Origin: Actinomycetes bacterium
Lineage (GTDB): Bacteria; Actinomycetota; Actinomycetes; Actinomycetales; Cellulomonadaceae
DNA: 12,963 nt
Direction: 5' to 3'
NCBI GenBank assembly: GCA_023389455.1
Contig: JAEWEJ010000134.1
Location: 1-12,963, forward strand
Part shown: one piece after another, positions 5,962 through 12,304 of the stretch
Layout: each line of letters begins with the position of its first letter
How positions within the stretch are numbered: position 1 is the first letter of the stretch
Program-made: the position numbers and the translations under genes
Notes under the pieces: generated by a model
Database searches by the model: none
Told to the model about the DNA's origin: nothing
The model's input: the letters and a program-made list of their open reading frames with translations, nothing else

Positions 5962-6825
5962 TCAGAACGTGCTGCGCCAGTCGCGGATCGACGCGGCCAC
6001 CTCGTCGAGGTGCGTCTCGAGGAGGAAGTGGCCGCCGTCGAGGAGCTCGACGCGGGCACCCGGTACGTCGCGGCGGAAGGCCTCGGCGCCCGCCGGCCCG
6101 AAGATCTCGTCGTTGCGGCCCCAGATCGCGAGGACCGGCACCTCCGACGTGCGGAGCCAGTCGTGCAGCGCGGGGTAGAGGTCGCGGTTGCTCGCGTAGT
6201 CGCGGAAGAGGTCGAGCTGGATCGCGTCCTGGCCGGGGCGCTGGAGCAGCGCGAGGTCGTGCTCCCAGGCATCGGGGTCGACGAGTGAGGCGTCCGGCAC
6301 GCCGTGCGTGTACTGCCACTCGACGGCGTCCCGGCCCAGGGCCGGACGCAGCGCGTCCCGTGTCGCGGCCGTGCGGTGGGCCGCGTCCGCCCAGATCGGC
6401 TCCCAGAAGTCCGGGACGAAGCCGTCCTCGTAGGCGTTGCCGTTCTGCGAGATGACGCCCTCGACCGCGGTGGGGTCGGCCAGCGCGAGACGCCACGCGA
6501 TCGGCGCGCCGTAGTCCTGGACGTACACGGTGTACCGGTCGACCCCGAGCGTCTTGAGGAACGCAGCGGTCACGCCGGCGAGGGCGTCGAAGGTGTAGTC
6601 GAGCTCCTCGGTCGAGGGTGCCGACGAGCGACCGAACCCGATGTGGTCCGGGGCGATGACGCGGTACGTGTCCGACAGCGCCGGGATGAGGTGGCGGAAC
6701 ATGTGCGAGCTCGTCGGGTACCCGTGCAGGAGCAGGATCACCGGGGCGTCCTGCGGCCCGGCCTCGCGGTAGAACACGTCGAGCCCGTTGACGGTGACGG
6801 TCCGGTGGTGCGTTCCGGCGCTCAT
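5962..6825 (-). CDS. Alpha/beta hydrolase with Asp nucleophile (epoxide hydrolase / haloalkane dehalogenase-like)
   Basis: The product is 287 aa, cytoplasmic, with no signal peptide. HGYPTSS (34-40) supplies the oxyanion-hole region. The nucleophile elbow is VQDYGAP with Asp104 rather than Ser, which places it with epoxide hydrolases, haloalkane dehalogenases and related C-X hydrolases. The likely acid is D239 in WGRNDEIF and the base H266 in DGGHFLLE; a cap domain spans about 128-220. Dehalogenases need a halide-binding Trp beside the nucleophile; here a Tyr follows (Q-D-Y), so epoxide hydrolase or an uncharacterised hydrolase is more likely. AGGGG (minus strand, complement of 6832-6836) lies 6 nt before the ATG at 6825. 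It is divergent from a CGNR regulator 101 nt away, the likely controller. The true substrate is unknown. Confidence 0.92.
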   Translation of the reverse strand: MSAGTHHRTVTVNGLDVFYREAGPQDAPVILLLHGYPTSSHMFRHLIPALSDTYRVIAPDHIGFGRSSAPSTEELDYTFDALAGVTAAFLKTLGVDRYTVYVQDYGAPIAWRLALADPTAVEGVISQNGNAYEDGFVPDFWEPIWADAAHRTAATRDALRPALGRDAVEWQYTHGVPDASLVDPDAWEHDLALLQRPGQDAIQLDLFRDYASNRDLYPALHDWLRTSEVPVLAIWGRNDEIFGPAGAEAFRRDVPGARVELLDGGHFLLETHLDEVAASIRDWRSTF

Positions 6826-6827
6826 GA

Positions 6828-6857
6828 CTAACCCCTAACAGTGGCTTTAATGGTTAG
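6828..6857. promoter_or_regulatory. Candidate operator/promoter between hydrolase and CGNR regulator
   Basis: CTAACC (6828-6833) and GGTTAG (6852-6857) form an inverted repeat, with an extra CCTAAC half-site (6834-6839) and an AT-rich centre (TTTAAT) in otherwise very GC-rich DNA. It sits directly in front of the hydrolase start. It may be where the divergently encoded CGNR protein or another regulator binds. This is a sequence observation; binding is inferred. Confidence 0.5.
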
Positions 6858-6926
6858 AGGACCGTAGCATCGGGTCGTACGCTCGGCAACGGCCGACCGG
6901 CCGGCGACTCAGGGAGGTGGCGGAGG

Positions 6927-7433
6927 ATGCTCGAGGACGAGGGCCTGCTCCTGGCGGTGCTCAACAGCAGCCCGGTGGTCGACGGCGTCGTCACCGAGCA
7001 GCTCGCCGGGGCGCAGGGCGAGGAGCTCGCCGCCCGGTTCGGGGGCACGGGAACGAGCGCCGAGCTCCGTGCGCTGCGGCGCGCCCGCGCGGCGGTGCAC
7101 GCGGCCGTCCGCGAGCAGGACGACGCGCCGCAGCAGCTGTCCGCCGCGCTCGGCGACGCGGTCCTCGTGCCCCGGGTGACCGCGACGGGGATCAACTGGG
7201 ACCTGCGTGCCCCGGCCGACCAACGGCTCGCGGCGCGCACCGTCCTCGCGTGGGCGCGGGTCCAGCGGGAGCTCCCCGGCCGCCTGCGCCCCTGCGCCAA
7301 CGACGAGTGCAACCTCTTCCTCGTCGACCACAGCCGCCCCGGCACGGCGAAGTGGTGCTCCATGGCGACGTGCGGGAACCGCATGAAGGCCCGCGCGCAC
7401 GCGCAGCGCGAACGGCTCGGCGGTCGCGGGTAG
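6927..7433 (+). CDS. CGNR zinc-finger transcriptional regulator (ABATE-type)
   Basis: The product is 168 aa. Residues about 6-115 match the N-terminal ABATE-type ligand-binding region (LLLAVLNSSPVVDG at the start is characteristic). Residues about 120-160 are the CGNR zinc finger: RPCANDECNLFLVDHSRPGTAKWCSMATCGNRMKARAH, with C123, C128, C144 and C149 as ligands and CGNR at 149-152. Proteins of this type are presumed DNA-binding stress or metabolite sensors and often sit next to the gene they regulate. Here that is the divergent alpha/beta hydrolase. The ATG at 6927 is used because AGGGAGG (6911-6917) lies 9 nt upstream and the family N-terminus begins here. The finger is complete, so the protein should be functional. 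Confidence 0.92.
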   Translation: MLEDEGLLLAVLNSSPVVDGVVTEQLAGAQGEELAARFGGTGTSAELRALRRARAAVHAAVREQDDAPQQLSAALGDAVLVPRVTATGINWDLRAPADQRLAARTVLAWARVQRELPGRLRPCANDECNLFLVDHSRPGTAKWCSMATCGNRMKARAHAQRERLGGRG

Positions 7434-7492
7434 ACGAACGTCCTCACCGCGACCCGCCCGCGCGCGCCTGCCGGACCCCTGGTGTGCTCGGT

Positions 7493-7841
7493 GTGCGCAG
7501 CTTCGGGCGGGTTCTCTCAGGTGTCTCGTGGTCGTGACGGCGCCGGTCACGGCCGCGTGCGCCCAGGCCGGCGATGGTGACACCGACAGCGCGGGGACCA
7601 CCGTCTGCAGGACGCCGACGACTTCGACCCCTACGTCGTGACCTTGCGGGACGGGACGGCTCTCGTGGCGACGTCCTCCGGCGGGGACGAGTTCACCGCC
7701 GACGGGGTGGTCGACGACTCCGAACCCGTCGTCGATCCCACCGAGCCGCAGAGCGTGGTGGGTTCGGTCCTCGACTTCTGCGGGCTCGACGCCGCCCCGA
7801 TCCTCTTCCCGGACGCGGACACCTTCACGACCCCCCGGTGA
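7493..7841 (+). pseudogene. Probable frameshifted small lipoprotein gene
   Basis: No single frame gives a credible protein across this stretch, but three consecutive pieces in different frames do. A GTG at 7493 opens MRSFGRVLSGVS. A second frame from about 7528 reads VVVTAPVTAACAQAGDGDTDSAG, with a hydrophobic run and a lipobox-like TAAC as in bacterial lipoprotein signal peptides. A third frame, open from 7581 to the stop at 7839-7841, reads LQDADDFDPYVVTLRDGTALVATSSGGDEFTADG... (shown in part), with normal GC-rich codon use and an acidic composition typical of exported actinobacterial proteins. Two frameshifts would join them into a protein of about 110 residues. Alternatively only a 67-aa ORF from GTG 7638 exists, but it has no ribosome binding site. 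The family is not recognised. A sequencing error is also possible. Confidence 0.4.
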
Positions 7842-7894
7842 CGCGCAGACCGGTCGACCTGGCCCGCCCCGTCGGCACCGGCCACAGATCGTGC

Positions 7895-7925
7895 AGGGTT
7901 CTTGCCGGAATCCGGCAGCAACCCT
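7895..7925. terminator. Terminator-like hairpin after the cupin gene
   Basis: AGGGTT (7895-7900) pairs with AACCCT (7920-7925), and TGCCGG (7903-7908) with CCGGCA (7912-7917), around an AAT loop with a 2-nt internal mismatch. It begins directly after the stop codon of the minus-strand cupin gene, which places it well as that gene's terminator. Confidence 0.7.
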
Positions 7926-8315
7926 TCACGGCGTCGCGCCGGCCCCACCCGCCTCGTCGGCGTTCTCCTGGATCATCACGGGCGACGCGTGGATGCAGAT
8001 CATCCGCAGGTCACCGTCGCCGGTGTTGGTGAAGCGGTGCCACGTGTCGGGCGGCACGACGGCGGTGTCGCCGACCCGGGCGACGACGTCGTGCTCGCCG
8101 ATGCGGATCGTCGCCTGACCCTCGAGCACCGACCACGTCTCGGTGTACGGGTGGCGGTGCAGCACCGGCCCCTGACCGGGACTGTTGGTGACCAGGAAGA
8201 AGCTGACGCCGGAGCCGTGGTGCACGCCCTCGAACCGCAGCGTGCGGCTGCCGGGGATGCGCAGCCGGTCGGCCGGGATCGCACCGGGGATCGTGGGTTC
8301 GTCCTGTCCGACCAC
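7926..8315 (-). CDS. Small cupin-domain protein
   Basis: This 129-aa single-domain cupin has both conserved motifs. Motif 1 is GPVLHRHPYTETWSVLEG (H53, H55, E59) and motif 2 is GDTAVVPPDTWHRFTN (H93); these four residues normally bind one metal ion. The fold covers nearly the whole chain, with no signal peptide or fused DNA-binding domain, so it could be a small metal-dependent isomerase, dioxygenase or sugar/metabolite-binding protein; the substrate cannot be told. GTG at 8315 is chosen because AGGGAGG (complement of 8324-8330) lies 8 nt upstream. An ATG at 8372 would add 19 mostly Arg/Ala/Val residues not expected in the fold. It reads in the same direction as the glycosidase operon, but a hairpin at 8382-8426 separates them, so it is probably a separate unit. 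Confidence 0.88.
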   Translation of the reverse strand: MVGQDEPTIPGAIPADRLRIPGSRTLRFEGVHHGSGVSFFLVTNSPGQGPVLHRHPYTETWSVLEGQATIRIGEHDVVARVGDTAVVPPDTWHRFTNTGDGDLRMICIHASPVMIQENADEAGGAGATP

Positions 8316-8381
8316 GGTGACCGCCTCCCTGCGTCGTGCCGCTCGTGACACGGTACGACCGCCCACCGACATCGCTCCAGC

Positions 8382-8426
8382 ACGACGTCGGCGGCCCCCG
8401 GGGCGTCCGGGAACCGCCGACGTCGT
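8382..8426. terminator. Hairpin downstream of the GH27-GH43 operon
   Basis: Bases 8382-8394 pair perfectly with 8414-8426 (13 bp, GC-rich) around a 19-nt C/G-rich loop. It starts 11 nt after the GH43 stop on the minus strand and is the likely end of the glycosidase transcript. Confidence 0.7.
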
Positions 8427-8437
8427 CGCGCCTGGCG

Positions 8438-10249
8438 TCAGGCCGCCCGGCTCCACTGGAACGTGCCCGCCGACGTGCACGTGCGCTGCTCGAGTGCCGC
8501 ACCGTCGGCCGTCGAGCCGCCGACCACGCCCACGCACTTGCCGCTGTTCCGCGTCACCAGCTGCTCGTAGCCGTCACCGGTGGAGCGGAACGTGAACTGC
8601 TGGTTGGTCCCGCCGTGGCAGGTGTACTGGATGAGGCGGGCGCCGTCGGAGCCCGACGCACCGCTGACGTCGAGGCACTTGCCGCTGTTGACGGAGCGCA
8701 CGGTGACGTAGCCGCCGCCGGCGTCGACCACCTGCCACCGCTGCCAGGGCTGGCCGTTGCTCGTCCACTGCCCGACCACGGCGGAGTCGTCGCGGTTGGG
8801 AGCCTGGACGTCCATGACCTTGCCGCTGGCGCGGTTGGTGATCCGGACGTCCCCGGACGGCGGGGGAGGTGTCGGGTCGCCGCCCACCCCGCGCGTGAAC
8901 TGCCAGCTCGTCACGTTGAACAGGCTGCCGCTGCCGCCGGTGAACCGCAGGACCAGGTCCCGGGTGCCGGTCGCGCCGCTGACGGGGCAGCTGACGGTCG
9001 CCCACGTCTGCCACCCGCCGGTGACGGGCACCGTGCACGTGCCGGCCACCGGGCCGGACGCGCTGTCGAGGCGCACCTCGATCCGCCCGCCGCTGCCCGC
9101 CGACGCGACCCGCGCGGTGAACGTGGTCGCGCCCGTGCCGAACCCGACGCCCTTCACCCGCAGCCAGTCGCCGTTCTCGATCCACCCGACGTTCATGCCG
9201 CCCTCGGTGGCCCGTTCGGTCTCCAGCCCGCTGGCCCAGGCCATCGTCTCGGCCTGCTGCGTGACGTACGGGTCGAGCGGCTCGATCTGCGGTGGCCCCG
9301 CGGTCGTCATGCTGAGCTGCGGGATGGACCCGTCGCTGCCGTACGAGAACTGCTCGACGGCGACCGAGCGGGTGAAGCCGCCCCCGCCCGGCAGCGCACC
9401 GTTGTGGTAGAAGAAGTACGACCTGCCGCGGTAGTCGATCACCCCGGGGTGGTTGGTGAAGCTGCCGCCCTGGCGGGGCATCACCGTCCCCCGGTAGGTC
9501 CACGGCCCCGTCGGCGTGGGGGACGTGGAGTAGCCGATGAACTCGCTGCAGCACTCGGCGGCGAACACGTTGTAGTACGTGCCGTTGCGCTGGTAGACCC
9601 AGGGTCCCTCCTCGTAGAGGGTGGGCCGGTTCGCGACGTTGCCCGGGCGGCTGCCGAACCCCGCGGTGGTGAGCGGGATCCGGGTGGGGCTGGCGGCCAG
9701 CGAGGTCATGTCCCGGTTGAGCTTCACGACCCAGAGGTTCGGGTTGCCGTAGTAGAGGTACGCCTGGCCGTCGTCGTCGATCATCACGCTCGGGTCGATC
9801 TCGGCGTTGTCGACCAGCGGCCGGCCGATCGCGTCGCGGAACGGCCCGGTGGGGCTGTCGGACACCCCGACGCCGATGGCGTTGCCGCCGCCGCGCTTGA
9901 CGACCGGCACGTAGAAGTAGAACCGCCCGTCCCGCTCGACGACCTGGCCGGCCCACGCGTCGGACTGCGCCCACGAGAACGTCGCCAGGCTCATGGGGGA
10001 GCCGTGGTCGGTCCAGTTCGCCATGTCGGTGGTCGACCAGACGCGCCAGTCCTTCATGGTGAACCAGGTCGAGCCGTCCTCGTCGTGGGTCGTGTAGACG
10101 TAGAGCCGCCCGTCGTGCACGAGCGGCGCCGGGTCGGCCGTGTAGATCGTCTGGACGATCGGGTTGTCGGCCTGCGCCGGGACGGCGAGGGCGACGGGTG
10201 CGAGCAGGGCCGCCGCCGCCAGCGCGGCGACCCGCCACCGGCGGCTCAC
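8438..10249 (-). CDS. Secreted GH43 glycoside hydrolase with CBM6 and CBM13 modules
   Basis: The product is 603 aa. A Sec signal peptide (about 1-27, RRWR then a hydrophobic core, cleavage likely after PAQA) shows export. Residues about 30-320 form a GH43 five-bladed propeller: D39 (YTADPAP) as likely base, D152 (AEIDPSV) as pKa-tuning Asp and E214 (EEGPW) as likely acid. Residues about 327-453 match CBM6 (VTQQAETMAWASG...NGDWLRVKGV...TSWQF). After a Pro-rich linker (459-464), residues 467-603 are a ricin-type CBM13. GH43 enzymes of this layout remove arabinofuranose or xylose from arabinoxylan or arabinan; the exact activity cannot be read. The GTG start overlaps the upstream GH27 stop by 4 nt (GTGA, 10249-10246), with GGAG 6 nt before it, so translation is probably coupled. 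A longer upstream frame is antisense-like noise inside GH27. Confidence 0.93.
   Translation of the reverse strand: MSRRWRVAALAAAALLAPVALAVPAQADNPIVQTIYTADPAPLVHDGRLYVYTTHDEDGSTWFTMKDWRVWSTTDMANWTDHGSPMSLATFSWAQSDAWAGQVVERDGRFYFYVPVVKRGGGNAIGVGVSDSPTGPFRDAIGRPLVDNAEIDPSVMIDDDGQAYLYYGNPNLWVVKLNRDMTSLAASPTRIPLTTAGFGSRPGNVANRPTLYEEGPWVYQRNGTYYNVFAAECCSEFIGYSTSPTPTGPWTYRGTVMPRQGGSFTNHPGVIDYRGRSYFFYHNGALPGGGGFTRSVAVEQFSYGSDGSIPQLSMTTAGPPQIEPLDPYVTQQAETMAWASGLETERATEGGMNVGWIENGDWLRVKGVGFGTGATTFTARVASAGSGGRIEVRLDSASGPVAGTCTVPVTGGWQTWATVSCPVSGATGTRDLVLRFTGGSGSLFNVTSWQFTRGVGGDPTPPPPSGDVRITNRASGKVMDVQAPNRDDSAVVGQWTSNGQPWQRWQVVDAGGGYVTVRSVNSGKCLDVSGASGSDGARLIQYTCHGGTNQQFTFRSTGDGYEQLVTRNSGKCVGVVGGSTADGAALEQRTCTSAGTFQWSRAA
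8596..8621 (+). repeat. CBM13-encoding repeat shared with the GH27 gene
   Basis: This 26-nt stretch matches 10389-10414 with one mismatch. On the coding (minus) strand both encode CHGGTNQQ in a ricin-type repeat. It points to shared ancestry or gene conversion between the CBM13 modules of the two neighbouring glycosidases. Confidence 0.7.
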
Positions 10250-11997
10250 CGCCGGCTCCAGGTCTGGTTGGCGGAGCCGGAGCAGTACCAGAGCAGCACC
10301 CCGGTGCCGTTGGCGGTGAGGTTGCGGTCGACGTCCAGGCACCAGCCGGTCGCGACGTTCCGGATCGTCCCGTTGGACTCGAGGGTCCACTGCTGGTTGG
10401 TGCCGCCGTGGCAGTCGTAGAGCTGCACGGCGGTGCCGGCGGCGGCCCCGGTCGGGGCGTCGAGGCAGCGACCCAGCACGCCCAGCCGGGCTCCGCTGAG
10501 CTCCCAGCGCTGGTTGGACCCGCCGTTGCAGTCCCAGATCACCGGCTTGGTGCCGTTGGCCGTCGCGCCGTTCGGTGCGTCGAGGCAGCGGCCGGACGCG
10601 GCGCTGACCAGCGCGGAGGTGGAGCTGGTCGGCGGCGGCGGGTCGGTCGGCGGCGGCGTCGTCGTGCCGGGCGTGACGCGGTAGAGCGCGACGCCGTGCG
10701 CGGGGACCGTCGCGGTGATCCGGTCGGACGTCTGGCCCGACGCGCCGGTCCACAGCTCGCGGTACGACGTGGTGCCCGACGGCAGGCCGGCCTCGCCGAG
10801 GGTCGCGGAGATGGTGCGGGAGCTGTTGCCGCGGTTGAGCAGCGCGACCGCGGCCGACCCGTCGGCCAGGGGCTTGGCCCAGACCTCGGCGTCGCCGTCG
10901 TCACGCACCCGGTCGGCCTGGCGCACCAGCGGGTCCTGGTCGATCGCCAGCACGTCGCGGTTGGTGAGGATCGAGCGCACGTCGGCGCTCATGTTCCGGA
11001 CGTCGTTGCCCATGATCAGCGGTGCCGAGAGCATCGCCCACATGCTCATGTGCGCGCGGTTCTCGGTGGGCGACAGGGTGTTGCGGACGCCGACCATGAG
11101 CATGTCGGGGTCGTTGTACTGCCCCGGCCTCGTCCACTCGCGCATCGGCTCGATGATGTCGAGCGCCTCGGTGATGCCGACGAAGCACCACTGGTCGGAC
11201 TGCGGGCACCCCGTGGACCACGCGTCCTTCAGGTCCTCCGACGTGCGCCACATGTCCGCGAACTCGCCCCACCCCGAGAACCGCGGCGCCGTGTTGTCGT
11301 GCGCGCTGTTCGGGTTGATCGAGTAGACGATGGGCCGGCCGGTGGCCTTGAGTGCGTCGCCGAACTTCTTGAACAGCGCCGCCTGCTCCTGCACGTTCCC
11401 GCGCGGGTCGCACCAGTCGTGCTTGACGTAGTCGACGCCCCACGACGCGAACAGCTGCGCGTCACGCGTCTCGTTGCCGTTGGAGGACGTGCCGGGGCGG
11501 TTGTTGAAGTACTGGTCGCAGGTCTTCTCGCGCGGGGCGTGGTACAGCCCGAACTTCAGGCCCTTGGAGTGGATGTAGTCGCCGAGCGCCCTCATGCCGG
11601 ACGGGAACCGCGACGTGTTCGGGCGCAGGTTGCCGTCGGGGCCGCGGGTGTCCTGCATCCAGCAGTCGTCGACGACGACGTACTGGTACCCCGCCGCGGC
11701 GAGGCCGGAGCTGACCATCGAGTCGGCGGTCTGCCGGATCATCTGCTCGTTGATGTTGCAGTAGAAGGTGTTCCAGCTGTTCCAGCCCAGCGGGGGCAGG
11801 GGCGCGGGCTCCTGGACCGTCGGTGTGGGGGCGGCCACGGCGGGGGCGGGCGCGGCGAGCCCCAGGAGAGGTCCGGCGAGCAGGGCCAGGGCGGTCACGA
11901 TCACGCGGGAGCCCTTCGCGCGCAGCCGGGGTGGGGTTCCGGGCGTGGGGGACCCCGTGGCAGGGCGGGCGTGCGGTCGTGTGCGGGTGCGGGACAC
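10246..11997 (-). CDS. Secreted GH27 alpha-galactosidase-like enzyme with C-terminal CBM13
   Basis: The product is 583 aa. A long N-region (about 30 residues, Arg/Pro-rich) precedes a hydrophobic core (VIVTALALLAGPLLGLAA) and a signal cleavage region near AVAA. Residues about 68-440 form the GH27 barrel plus C-terminal beta domain: PLGWNSWNTF, D110-D111 in VVVDDCW, nucleophile D194 in YVKHDWC, and acid/base D255 in RTSED. YNDPDMLMVG follows. Both Asp residues of DDCW, which contact galactose hydroxyls in alpha-galactosidases, are kept; related beta-L-arabinopyranosidases are reported to change the second one, so alpha-galactosidase is favoured. Residues 461-583 hold three CBM13 repeats (CLDAPNG...NQRW, CLDAPTG...NQQW, CLDVDRN...NQTW). 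GTG at 11997 follows GAGGAG (complement of 12003-12008) by 5 nt. It is the first gene of the operon with GH43, behind LacI-like operators. Confidence 0.94.
   Translation of the reverse strand: MSRTRTRPHARPATGSPTPGTPPRLRAKGSRVIVTALALLAGPLLGLAAPAPAVAAPTPTVQEPAPLPPLGWNSWNTFYCNINEQMIRQTADSMVSSGLAAAGYQYVVVDDCWMQDTRGPDGNLRPNTSRFPSGMRALGDYIHSKGLKFGLYHAPREKTCDQYFNNRPGTSSNGNETRDAQLFASWGVDYVKHDWCDPRGNVQEQAALFKKFGDALKATGRPIVYSINPNSAHDNTAPRFSGWGEFADMWRTSEDLKDAWSTGCPQSDQWCFVGITEALDIIEPMREWTRPGQYNDPDMLMVGVRNTLSPTENRAHMSMWAMLSAPLIMGNDVRNMSADVRSILTNRDVLAIDQDPLVRQADRVRDDGDAEVWAKPLADGSAAVALLNRGNSSRTISATLGEAGLPSGTTSYRELWTGASGQTSDRITATVPAHGVALYRVTPGTTTPPPTDPPPPTSSTSALVSAASGRCLDAPNGATANGTKPVIWDCNGGSNQRWELSGARLGVLGRCLDAPTGAAAGTAVQLYDCHGGTNQQWTLESNGTIRNVATGWCLDVDRNLTANGTGVLLWYCSGSANQTWSRR
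10389..10414 (+). repeat. CBM13-encoding repeat shared with the GH43 gene
   Basis: This is the partner of 8596-8621, with 25 of 26 bases identical. It encodes CHGGTNQQ of the second CBM13 repeat of the GH27 enzyme. Confidence 0.7.
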
Positions 11998-12128
11998 GAG
12001 GTCTCCTCGGCGGACGTGGCCCGCGAGCGGGCCGGACCGACCCGGCGGACGGCGGTGTCCGACGGGGCGTCACGGCGGCGCCCCGGGCGTCGTCGACCCG
12101 GGCGCCGGCGCTGACCCGGCCACGCGCC

Positions 12129-12140
12129 GTGAACGTTCAC
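12129..12140. promoter_or_regulatory. LacI-family-like operator, downstream site
   Basis: GTGAACGTTCAC is a perfect 12-bp palindrome with the central CG and TGAA/TTCA arms typical of LacI/GalR-family operators. It lies just downstream of the putative -10 of the glycosidase operon, where binding would block transcription. The cognate repressor gene is not in the window. Confidence 0.65.
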
Positions 12141-12149
12141 AACGTGTCG

Positions 12150-12177
12150 AGGCTACGCACGCACGCGCGCCGGTCCA
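12150..12177 (-). promoter_or_regulatory. Putative promoter of the GH27-GH43 operon
   Basis: On the minus strand TGGACC (complement of 12172-12177) and TAGCCT (complement of 12150-12155) are separated by 16 nt, a fair actinobacterial -35/-10 pair (4 of 6 matches to TTGACA; TAnnnT at -10). Transcription would start near 12143, giving a leader of about 145 nt. Bracketing by two operator-like palindromes strengthens the call. Confidence 0.45.
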
Positions 12178-12180
12178 GCC

Positions 12181-12195
12181 GTGAAACGCTTCGAG
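12181..12195. promoter_or_regulatory. LacI-family-like operator, upstream site (imperfect)
   Basis: GTGAAACGCTTCGAG contains the imperfect palindrome GAAACGCTTC with a central CG. Its centre (about 12187.5) is 53 bp from that of the 12129-12140 palindrome, close to five helical turns, so one dimer-of-dimers could bridge both across the promoter. It could also lie in the control region of the divergent FUSC gene. Confidence 0.5.
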
Positions 12196-12304
12196 CGCCG
12201 CGGGCTCGGTCCGGCGTCGCCGGCCGCGCGCGCAGGGCTGGTGCCGCGGCCCGGCCCGCCCGCCCCGCGTTGCCGCGTCCCTCGGCCTGGGTTGGACTGG
12301 AGGG

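Noticed and set aside
4766..6496. Long minus-strand open frame (576 codons) across the sulfurtransferase and hydrolase genes
   Set aside because: It overlaps two well-supported genes, has Arg/Gly/Pro-rich noise composition and runs through a terminator-like hairpin.
5962..6825. Calling the hydrolase a haloalkane dehalogenase
   Set aside because: The residue after the nucleophile Asp104 is Tyr rather than the usual halide-stabilising Trp, so only the broader Asp-nucleophile family can be supported.
7638..7841. A stand-alone 67-aa protein from GTG 7638
   Set aside because: There is no ribosome binding site, and coding-like sequence extends upstream of the GTG in the same frame, which fits a broken longer gene better.
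8336..10420. Very long plus-strand open frame (694 codons) across the GH43 gene
   Set aside because: It is antisense to a gene with a signal peptide, catalytic motifs and CBMs. Its translation is low-complexity Arg/Ala/Val/Asp, the usual shadow of high-GC codon bias.
10198..12114. Long plus-strand open frame (638 codons) across the GH27 gene
   Set aside because: Antisense shadow of the GH27 coding region, with biased composition and no recognisable domain.
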